This document shows, in pieces, positions 56,653 to 64,000 of a stretch of 64,000 bases of DNA. The notes below the pieces were generated by a model that saw only the letters and a list, made by a program, of their open reading frames with translations, was not told where the DNA came from and did no database searches. The stretch comes from Streptomyces poonensis (lineage in GTDB: Bacteria > Actinomycetota > Actinomycetes > Streptomycetales > Streptomycetaceae). A program made the translations under genes and the position numbers. Numbering within the stretch: the stretch's first letter is position 1; the number at the start of each line of letters is the position of its first letter. Location: assembly GCF_014650915.1 (NCBI RefSeq), contig NZ_BMVW01000001.1:992001-1056000 (forward strand), in the 5' to 3' direction.

Positions 56653-57172
56653 TGATCTCGGTTCCTTGTACGCCGTTCACGGAGGTTGCAGGGTCGGTCA
56701 GCCGCATCACCAGGGCGTCCACGTTCCCCGGCTGGTAGTACCCGCGTCTGAAGCCGATCGGTTCGAAGCCGAAGCGCTCGTACAGCTTCTGGGCCCGGGT
56801 GTTGTCGACCCGGCACTCGAGCATCACTTCGGCGCATTCGAAGGCGGTGGCCGCCCGGAGCAGTTCGGTCAGCAGCCGCCCGCCGAGGCCGGTGCCCCAG
56901 TGGTCGCGGGCGACGGCGATCGTCTGGACGTCGGCCAGGTCACCGGAGGCGGCGAGCCCCGCGTACCCGACCAGCCGGGTGCCCGCCCCGGCCCCCTCCT
57001 CCGCCGCTTCCTCGGCCACGACGTACCGCCGGGTCGCCCCGGGTCCGCGCGCGTGGGCCAGCTCCGACCAGAACATCCCCCGCGACCAGGCGTCCTCGGG
57101 GAAGAGGTCCTTCTCCAGCTCCAGTACGGGATCGATGTCCCACCAGCGCATCTCGCGCAGCGCGGCGGTCAT
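56645..57172 (-). CDS. rimI: Ribosomal protein alanine N-acetyltransferase (RimI-like)
   Basis: About 175 residues from ATG 57172. A GNAT acetyltransferase with the acetyl-CoA loop [19 protein letters not shown], followed by [31 protein letters not shown], the RimI-type end. It lies between tsaB and tsaD, the standard bacterial arrangement, and overlaps tsaD. It should acetylate the N-terminus of a ribosomal protein; in actinobacteria the targets are broader. Confidence 0.92.
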   Translation of the reverse strand: MTAALREMRWWDIDPVLELEKDLFPEDAWSRGMFWSELAHARGPGATRRYVVAEEAAEEGAGAGTRLVGYAGLAASGDLADVQTIAVARDHWGTGLGGRLLTELLRAATAFECAEVMLECRVDNTRAQKLYERFGFEPIGFRRGYYQPGNVDALVMRLTDPATSVNGVQGTEING

Positions 57173-57186
57173 GGCTCCGGTCGCGG

Positions 57187-57840
57187 TCACTTGGGGGTGA
57201 CCACCTTGTAGTTCTTCGGGACCTGCGCGTCGGGGCGGCGCAGGTACAGGGGCCGGGGCGCGGGCAGTTCCTCGCCCGCGGCCAGCTTCTCGGCCGCCAG
57301 GGAGGCGAGCGCGGACGCCGACACGTGCTCCGGCTCGTGGGCCCGGGGGAAGGTGTCCGGGTAGAGCAGCGCGCCCGCGCCGACGGCGGGCAGTCCGGCG
57401 ACCTCGTCCGCGATGTCCGCGGGCCGGTCGACGGCGGGTTCGGTCACCCGGGTACGGGAGTCCGCGTACCGCGCCCAGTACACCTCCTTGCGGCGGGCGT
57501 CCGTGGCCACGACGAACGGCGCGTCGAAGTCGGAGGCGTAGGCGAGGGCGTCCAGCGTGCACAGGCCGTGGACGGGGACCCCGAGGGCGAGGCCGAAGGT
57601 GTCGGCGGTCATCAGGCCGACGCGCAGCCCGGTGTACGGGCCGGGCCCGATGCCGACGACAATGCCGGTGACGGCGTCGAGGCGGGTACCCGCCTCGGCC
57701 AGGACCCGGTCGACGGCGGGCAGCAGCAGCTCCCCGTGCCGGCGCGCGTCCACCTGGCTCGACGAGGCGACGACGGCCGTCCCGTCGTGCAGGGCGGCGG
57801 TGACGGCGGGAGTGGCGGTATCCAGAGCGAGCAAGAGCAC
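57187..57840 (-). CDS. tsaB: t6A biosynthesis protein TsaB
   Basis: A 217-residue TsaB (YeaZ), the non-catalytic scaffold of the t6A complex that binds TsaD and TsaE. It shows LLLALDTATPAVTAALH, RRHGELLLPAVDRVL, the ASKHA-fold signature VVGIGPGPYTGLRVGLMTADT (in part) and KEVYWARY. GTG start at 57840. First gene of tsaB-rimI-tsaD, 14 bases before rimI. Confidence 0.95.
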   Translation of the reverse strand: MLLLALDTATPAVTAALHDGTAVVASSSQVDARRHGELLLPAVDRVLAEAGTRLDAVTGIVVGIGPGPYTGLRVGLMTADTFGLALGVPVHGLCTLDALAYASDFDAPFVVATDARRKEVYWARYADSRTRVTEPAVDRPADIADEVAGLPAVGAGALLYPDTFPRAHEPEHVSASALASLAAEKLAAGEELPAPRPLYLRRPDAQVPKNYKVVTPK

Positions 57841-57974
57841 GCAAACAGCCTACGGCGCCCGAGCCGGACAGGCTGCCGCCCCGGCCTTCCCCCCGGCTGC
57901 TGCTACCGTCACAGCCAGACGTACGCACGAGCGACGACGATGACGGACGCACGTTCGAAGGGTGGGCGCAGAAG

Positions 57975-58535
57975 GTGGCCAGTAGCAGCTCGGGATTCGT
58001 GGCCGGGCTCACCGCGGCGGCCATCGCCGCAGTCGGTTTCCTCGCCTACCAGGCGTCGGCGAACGTGCCGGACGACCTGGGCCGGCCGGCCGCCTCGGCC
58101 TCGAAGTCACCGGCGGCCACGACGCCGTCGGCACCCGTGAAGAAGGAGGACCCGACAGCCCTGCCCGCAGACTCGGGCCTCGGCGAGCGGGTCGTGTACT
58201 CGCTGGGCAAGGACCGCGTCTGGCTGGTCGGCGCGGACGGCAGGGTCCGGCGCTCCTTCACGGTCACGCCCAGCACCGTCCACCCGGCCGCGGGCACCTA
58301 CCAGGTGACGTCCCGCACGAACGCGGTCGTCGGATCCGACGGCACCCCGATCGAGCACGTCGTCCGGTTCACGACCGTCGACGGCGTCCCGATCGGCTTC
58401 AGCGCGGCGGTCGACGGCTCCATGCCCTCGCCGGACCCGACCAGCAAGACGGGCGGCATCCGCGAGTCCCGCGAGGACGGCCAGGCGATGTGGGACTTCG
58501 CGACGATCGGCTGCACGGTCGTCGTCGTGGAGTGA
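57975..58535 (+). CDS. L,D-transpeptidase-like protein lacking the catalytic Cys
   Basis: A 186-residue membrane-anchored protein from GTG 57975. One N-terminal helix (GFVAGLTAAAIAAVGFLAYQA, in part) and a Pro/Ala/Ser spacer precede a beta-rich YkuD-like domain (VVYSLGKDRVWLVGADGRV…, HPAAGTYQVTSRT…). The segment that would be SHGCIR in active enzymes reads KTGGIRES, with Gly in place of the nucleophile, and the histidine upstream is missing. The later cysteine in ATIGCTVVVV lies in the final strand, not in the active site. I infer a non-catalytic wall-binding or regulatory role. Confidence 0.7.
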   Translation: MASSSSGFVAGLTAAAIAAVGFLAYQASANVPDDLGRPAASASKSPAATTPSAPVKKEDPTALPADSGLGERVVYSLGKDRVWLVGADGRVRRSFTVTPSTVHPAAGTYQVTSRTNAVVGSDGTPIEHVVRFTTVDGVPIGFSAAVDGSMPSPDPTSKTGGIRESREDGQAMWDFATIGCTVVVVE

Positions 58536-58540
58536 GGCTT

Positions 58541-58615
58541 CGGCCCCACCGGACCGCCGAGGCGTCGGCCCCGCCGAACCACTGAGGCACCGGCCCTACG
58601 GAGCTACGCGGCCTC
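58541..58615. repeat. 25-bp tandem repeat x3 (degenerate)
   Basis: Units starting CGGCCCCACCGG (58541), CGGCCCCGCCGA (58566) and CGGCCCTACGGA (58591) run between two convergent genes; the third contains the stop codon of the small ORF. Confidence 0.7.
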
Positions 58616-58789
58616 GGGCTGCCGCCGCGCTTCGGCGGCCGGGACGCGGGGCGGGGTGGAGACCGCGCTGGCGGCGACGCACGAGGCCAGCAGGTCCCGC
58701 ATCGACACCCCGGCCACACCGGACGTCTTCACCGGCTCGGCCGGCGGTACCGCGCGCGCGGGTGCCTCGGCGCGTTCTGAAGCCTGCAT
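58604..58789 (-). CDS. 61-residue protein preceded by an iron box
   Basis: A 61-residue protein with a very strong AGGAGG site 5 bases before ATG 58789. The sequence has a Pro/Ala-rich front (ARAVPPAEPVKTSG), a central VAGVSMRDLLASCVAASAVS with a single Cys, and a Pro/Glu/Arg-rich end. There is no signal peptide or membrane segment and I do not recognise a family, although I recall similar small proteins in Streptomyces. A near-palindromic iron-box-like site lies 33 bases upstream, so expression is probably iron-repressed. It could be a small regulator, a metal-responsive adaptor or a peptide precursor; none is shown. Confidence 0.65.
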   Translation of the reverse strand: MQASERAEAPARAVPPAEPVKTSGVAGVSMRDLLASCVAASAVSTPPRVPAAEARRQPEAA

Positions 58790-58821
58790 GGACGCCTCCT
58801 GGAGCTGCGGGGGCGGACGAA

Positions 58822-58841
58822 GTTAGGTGAACCTAACCACG
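58822..58841 (-). promoter_or_regulatory. Iron-box-like operator (DmdR/IdeR type)
   Basis: GTTAGGTGAACCTAAC is a perfect 7-bp inverted repeat. The 19-base window TTAGGTGAACCTAACCACG agrees with the DtxR/IdeR/DmdR consensus TTAGGTTAGCCTAACCTAA at 14 positions. It lies about 33 bases before the start of the 61-residue protein, where a repressor would block RNA polymerase. Confidence 0.7.
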
Positions 58842-58920
58842 GACTGGTTACCATGTGACCACGCCGGGGACGCCGAACGCAACATGTTGCCGACAACCTG
58901 TCGGTTCGTCGACGTGAAAA

Positions 58921-58966
58921 ACGCGGTCGGGCCCGGGGTGCGGTGACACCCCGGGCCCGACCGCGT
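58921..58966 (-). terminator. Strong intrinsic terminator of tsaE
   Basis: A perfect 20-bp stem (ACGCGGTCGGGCCCGGGGTG with its complement) and a 6-base loop, followed on the minus strand by TTTTT. The best terminator in the window. Confidence 0.93.
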
Positions 58967-59008
58967 CACAGGGCCGTGCCGGTACCGGCAGCCCGGCAGG
59001 AAGTCCGT

Positions 59009-59542
59009 TCAGGCCGACAGCGCGCCCAGGTCCGCCGTCGCCCAGCGGTCGCCCACACCCGTCAGGGTGACGTGCCGCACCTCGTCCGCCGTGTCGCCCA
59101 CCGCCCGGTGGATGAGCAGGTGGAGGCGGTCCTCGGTCAGTTCCTCGACCTTGCCCTCGCCCCACTCCACGACGATCACCGAGTCCGCCAGGGACACGTC
59201 GAGGTCCAGGTCCTCCATCTCGTCGAGCCCGCCGCCCAGGCGGTACGCGTCCACGTGGACCAGCGGCGGCCCGTCCCCCAAGGAGGGGTGCACGCGCGCG
59301 ATGACGAACGTCGGGGAGGTGACCGCGCCCCGTACGCCCAGCCCCTCGCCGAGCCCCCGGGTCAGCGTCGTCTTGCCCGCGCCGAGTTCCCCGGTGAGCA
59401 TCACGAGGTCGCCCGCGCGCAGCAGCCCGGCGAGGCGGCGGCCCAGCTCCCGCATCTCGTCCGGGGAGTCGACGGTCAGCTCCACGGTGACACCCGGCAC
59501 GGGAACCTCAGCTGATGTGTGCGCTGCTGCTGGTGTTTCCAT
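59009..59542 (-). CDS. tsaE: t6A biosynthesis ATPase TsaE
   Basis: A 177-residue P-loop ATPase that drives the t6A cycle with TsaB and TsaD. It has the Walker A motif LTGELGAGKTTLTRGLGEGL (in part), SPTFVIARVHPS, DAYRLGG, and the Walker B-like VIVVEWGEG. It lies downstream of the alpha/beta hydrolase and alr on the same strand (27-base gap to the hydrolase), so it is probably the last gene of that operon and not of tsaB-rimI-tsaD. Confidence 0.95.
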   Translation of the reverse strand: METPAAAHTSAEVPVPGVTVELTVDSPDEMRELGRRLAGLLRAGDLVMLTGELGAGKTTLTRGLGEGLGVRGAVTSPTFVIARVHPSLGDGPPLVHVDAYRLGGGLDEMEDLDLDVSLADSVIVVEWGEGKVEELTEDRLHLLIHRAVGDTADEVRHVTLTGVGDRWATADLGALSA

Positions 59543-59569
59543 GGCAGACCACCGTAGTACCTCCGCGAC

Positions 59570-60781
59570 TCAGCCCTGGCCGACCGCACTGCGCGCTCTG
59601 TCCCGCGCGCGCGTGAGGAGGTCGGCGAAGCGGTCGGTGACGACCTCGGGATGTTCCAGCATCACCAGGTGCCCGGCGTCGGGCACGAGCACCAGCTCCG
59701 CGTCCGGCAGCAGATCGGCGATCGCCTCGCTGTGTTCGCTCGGGGTGACCAGGTCGTCGACCCCGGCCAGCACCAGCACCGGCAGTCCGGCGAAGTGCGC
59801 CAGCGCCTCCGTCTTGTCGTGGTCGTTGAACGCCGGGTAGAACTCGGCGACCACGTCGATCGGCGTGCCCTCGATCATCCGCTCGGCGAAGCGCGTGACC
59901 GCCACGTCCACGTCCCGCGACGCGAACGAGTACCGCTTGATGATCCCCGCGAACAGGTCGGCCGTGGCCCGGCGCCCCCGCTCCACCAGCTCGGCCCGCT
60001 GCCCGAGCGCTTTGAGCACTCCGGGCAGAACGCGCCGTACGGCGTTGACGCCCGCGACCGGCAGCCCGAAGTTGACCTCGCCGAGCCGCCCCGACGACGT
60101 GCCCACGAGGGCGACGCCCGCGACCCGCTCACGTATCAGCTCGGGGAACTGGGCGGCCAGCGCCATCACCGTCATCCCGCCCATGGAGTGCCCGGCGAGC
60201 ACGATCGGCCCCCGGGGCGCGGCCGCGTCGATGACCGCCTTCAGATCGCGCCCGAGCTGGTCTATGGAGACCGGCGTCCCGTCCTCCGCCTGGGCCGCGC
60301 CGCGCCCCGAGCGCCCGTGGCTGCGCTGGTCCCAGTGCACGGTCCGGACGACGCCGCGCAGCGCGGCCCGCTGGAAGTGCCAGGAGTCCTGGTTGAGGCA
60401 GTAGCCGTGGCTGAAGACGACGGTGACCGGGGCCGGGGTCCTGCGCCCGAAGAGGCGGCGCCTGCGGGCTCCGAGGCCGGCGGCCGGCTCCACCTCGTCC
60501 ACCTCGTAGTACAGCTCGGTGCCGTCGTCGGCGCGGGCCTTGCCCGGCGTGCCGCGCAGGGCCCCGTACGGGCCGGCCGAGTCGAGCGCGAGGCGCGCCT
60601 TGCGGCGCATGCCGCGTCCCACGGTGAGCCGCTCGATCGCGACTCCGGCGGCGGCGCCCGCGGCGACGACGCCTATCGCCACGCCCGCGAGGCCCGCCCC
60701 TCTGCGCCAGGTCCCGGTGACGGAGGCGGTCGCGGCCGCGTTCGCCGCGGCCGCCACCGCCTCCGCGCTGCTCTCGGTCAC
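59570..60781 (-). CDS. Alpha/beta hydrolase, membrane-anchored
   Basis: About 403 residues from GTG 60781, with GGGAGC 6 bases upstream. An Ala-rich N-terminus with one hydrophobic helix (GLAGVAIGVVAAGAAAGVAI) precedes the hydrolase fold. This has the oxyanion HG motif VFSHGYCLN, the nucleophile elbow LAGHSMGG, the acid in LAGVDDLVTP, and the catalytic His in VPDAGHLVMLEHPE. The triad is complete. The substrate is unknown; the gene is conserved between alr and tsaE in Streptomyces. Confidence 0.9.
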   Translation of the reverse strand: MTESSAEAVAAAANAAATASVTGTWRRGAGLAGVAIGVVAAGAAAGVAIERLTVGRGMRRKARLALDSAGPYGALRGTPGKARADDGTELYYEVDEVEPAAGLGARRRRLFGRRTPAPVTVVFSHGYCLNQDSWHFQRAALRGVVRTVHWDQRSHGRSGRGAAQAEDGTPVSIDQLGRDLKAVIDAAAPRGPIVLAGHSMGGMTVMALAAQFPELIRERVAGVALVGTSSGRLGEVNFGLPVAGVNAVRRVLPGVLKALGQRAELVERGRRATADLFAGIIKRYSFASRDVDVAVTRFAERMIEGTPIDVVAEFYPAFNDHDKTEALAHFAGLPVLVLAGVDDLVTPSEHSEAIADLLPDAELVLVPDAGHLVMLEHPEVVTDRFADLLTRARDRARSAVGQG

Positions 60782-60935
60782 GTCCCGCTCCCGTCCACCG
60801 GGGCCCGGTGATCTGTCCGGCCCGCCGGAGAGTCTCGTGTCGTCCTCTGGTCGTCGTGGTGGTGCTGCGCTCGCGGTCCGCATACGTAGGGGGTCACCCG
60901 TCCGGTACGGGTCAAGGTGACCGTTCGTCCGCGCT

Positions 60936-62120
60936 TCACACAGCGGCGGCGTCGTCCGGATGGTCGCCGTTGTCCACATAGACGCGCGGAACGCGGGTTC
61001 CGATGCGCGTGACGACCTCGTACGCGATGGTGCCCGCCGCCTGCGCCCAGTCCTCGGCGGTCGGCTCGCCCGCGTCACCCGGCCCGAAGAGGACGGCGCG
61101 GGTGCCGACGGGCGGCTCGTCGCCGCCCAGGTCGACCACGAACTGGTCCATCGCGATCCGCCCCGCGACCGTGCGCCACTTGCCGCCGACCAGCACCGGC
61201 CCGGTGCCGGAGGCATGGCGCGGGATGCCGTCCGCGTACCCGACGGGCACGAGGCCGAGGGTGGTGGCTCCCGCGGTGGTGTAGTGGTGCCCGTAGCTGA
61301 CGCCGTGGCCCGCCGGAACGTGCTTGACCAGGGCGAGCGAGGCGCTGAGCGTCATCACCGGCCGCAGCCCGAAGTCCGCCGGGGTGCCGAGCTCGGGGCT
61401 GGGCGAGATGCCGTACAGCGAGATTCCGGTGCGTACGAGGTCGAAGTGGGCCTCGGGGACGGTGAGGGTGGCGGGCGAGTTGGCGATGTGCCGTACCTCG
61501 GGGCGGGCGCCCTGCTGCTCGGCATGGGCGATCATCTCGCGGAAGCGGGTGAGCTGGGCCGCGATGGAGGGGTGGCCCGGCTCGTCGGCGCACGCGAAGT
61601 GCGACCAGATGCCGGTGACCGTGAGCAGCCCCTCGGCCTCGGCGCGCAGGGCGGCGGCGACGAGCTCCGGCCAGTCGTGGGGCTGGCAGCCGGAGCGGCC
61701 GAGTCCCGTGTCGGCCTTGAGGTGCACGCGCGCGCGGGCCCCCGCCCGGGCCGCCGCCTCGGTGACCTCCCGCAGCGCCCACAGCCCGCTGACCGAGACG
61801 TCGACATCGGCCTCCACGGCCTCCTGCCAGGGCCCGCCCGGGGTCCACAACCAGCACATGACACGGCCCGGCAGCCCGGCCGCACGCAGGGCCAGCGCCT
61901 CCTCGGGCGTGGCCGTGCCCAGCCAGGTGGCCCCTGCCGCCACGGCCGCGCGGGCGCACGGCACCGCCCCGTGGCCGTACGCGTCCGACTTGACGACGGC
62001 CATGAGCTGCGCGCCCGGCGCGTACGCACGCAGGGTGCGCACGTTGGCCCGCAGCGCGGCGAGGTCGATCTCGGCGCGGGCCCGCAGCGGCGCGGTCGGC
62101 GGATTCGATGTCCCAGTCAT
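60936..62120 (-). CDS. alr: Alanine racemase
   Basis: A 394-residue PLP enzyme that makes D-alanine for peptidoglycan. It shows the PLP lysine in MAVVKSDAYGHGAV, the barrel segments (HLKADTGLGRSG, IWSHFACADEP), RTGISLYGISPSP, and the second catalytic base Tyr in GVSYGHHYTT. The final beta domain ends TRIGTRVPRVYVDN. The start is ATG 62120. It is followed 154 bases later by the hydrolase and then tsaE on the same strand. Essential unless D-Ala is supplied. Confidence 0.96.
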   Translation of the reverse strand: MTGTSNPPTAPLRARAEIDLAALRANVRTLRAYAPGAQLMAVVKSDAYGHGAVPCARAAVAAGATWLGTATPEEALALRAAGLPGRVMCWLWTPGGPWQEAVEADVDVSVSGLWALREVTEAAARAGARARVHLKADTGLGRSGCQPHDWPELVAAALRAEAEGLLTVTGIWSHFACADEPGHPSIAAQLTRFREMIAHAEQQGARPEVRHIANSPATLTVPEAHFDLVRTGISLYGISPSPELGTPADFGLRPVMTLSASLALVKHVPAGHGVSYGHHYTTAGATTLGLVPVGYADGIPRHASGTGPVLVGGKWRTVAGRIAMDQFVVDLGGDEPPVGTRAVLFGPGDAGEPTAEDWAQAAGTIAYEVVTRIGTRVPRVYVDNGDHPDDAAAV

Positions 62121-62201
62121 AACGCCCCCCAGTGTCGCAGAGGGGTCCGACAGCCCCTCAGGTGCCGGGCTCCCCGCACGCTTCGGAGAGCCCCCGCCGA
62201 G

Positions 62202-62297
62202 CCGTATCCGGTCACCCCGCGCGCGTGGGCGTACGTCCCCCGCACCGCGTCACCCGATGTGAGGGCTCGGCCCATGCCGCGCGCCGACCGGATACGG
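62202..62297. repeat. 12-bp inverted repeat in the alr-glmS divergent region
   Basis: CCGTATCCGGTC (62202-62213) and its exact complement GACCGGATACGG (62286-62297) lie 72 bases apart between the divergent alr and glmS genes. Confidence 0.65.
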
Positions 62298-62384
62298 ACG
62301 CTCCACGGCGGCTGCGAACATACCGTCACGCAGAACGGGCAAACCAGTATGAACGACCACTGCCCGGCGGGCCGAAGGGGTTGG

Positions 62385-64000
<1,616 letters not shown>

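Larger units (their letters stand above)
58790..59008. other. Intergenic region between the small iron-box gene and tsaE
   Basis: 219 bases holding the iron box (58822-58841) and the tsaE terminator (58921-58966). Nothing else is recognised. Confidence 0.6.

Noticed and set aside
62348-62384. Upstream ATG in the glmS leader as a regulatory ORF
   Set aside because: The frame overlaps glmS and its peptide shows no pattern; no ribosome site precedes it.

Overview
This is a chromosomal core segment from a Streptomyces. Base composition is very GC-rich, with GTG and TTG starts and rare TTA codons. The genes bldM, whiD, a ShbA-type sigma factor, guaB/guaB3, groES-groEL1, the tsaB-rimI-tsaD and tsaE genes and alr occur in an order that matches, from memory, the S. 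coelicolor SCO4740-SCO4780 neighbourhood. I see no prophage, insertion sequence, CRISPR array, rRNA or tRNA. The window is ordinary housekeeping and developmental chromosome in which a few genes have unusual active sites.

Layout. 1-4.9 kb: a lipoprotein cut by the window edge, a 50-residue secretion-signal remnant, a GMC oxidoreductase and an aldehyde dehydrogenase. 5-21 kb: a signalling block of four Ser/Thr kinases and one pseudokinase, all membrane-anchored, plus a DAGK-family lipid kinase and a divergent glycosyltransferase. 21-26 kb: a serine hydrolase, glycerol-3-phosphate dehydrogenase, and a nucleotide-sugar dehydrogenase homologue without its catalytic cysteine. 26-31.6 kb: guaB3, guaB, shbA, bldM and divergent whiD, with a near-perfect sigma-BldN promoter before bldM. 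31.6-35.8 kb: a LysR regulator, MOSC protein, multicopper oxidase and short-chain dehydrogenase. 35.9-38.2 kb: groES-groEL1 under two CIRCE operators. 38.5-43.7 kb: two coupled polysaccharide deacetylases, a SAM methyltransferase, and a YCII(DGPF)-ECF42 sigma pair with an ECF42-like promoter. 43.8-53.3 kb: an LCP protein, a GH10 xylanase, and a BxlR-BxlEFG-BxlA xylo-oligosaccharide uptake and hydrolysis locus that shares operator-like CGAAA-N-TTTCG motifs with the xylanase. 53.3-64 kb: a GH15 glycosidase, the tRNA t6A genes, an L,D-transpeptidase-like protein with no catalytic cysteine, an iron-box-preceded 61-residue protein, tsaE, an alpha/beta hydrolase, alr, and divergent glmS running off the window.

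How the genes work together. ShbA (control of hrdB), BldM and WhiD link housekeeping transcription to sporulation. The kinase block looks like a bank of envelope sensors: four members share a similar-looking extracytoplasmic domain, and they sit beside a lipid kinase and a glycosyltransferase. The xylan genes form a complete circuit from secreted xylanase through ABC import to an intracellular GH3 enzyme.

The most distinctive global feature is the abundance of short degenerate tandem repeats (8-25 bp) at gene borders and inside low-complexity linkers, at more than fifteen places.
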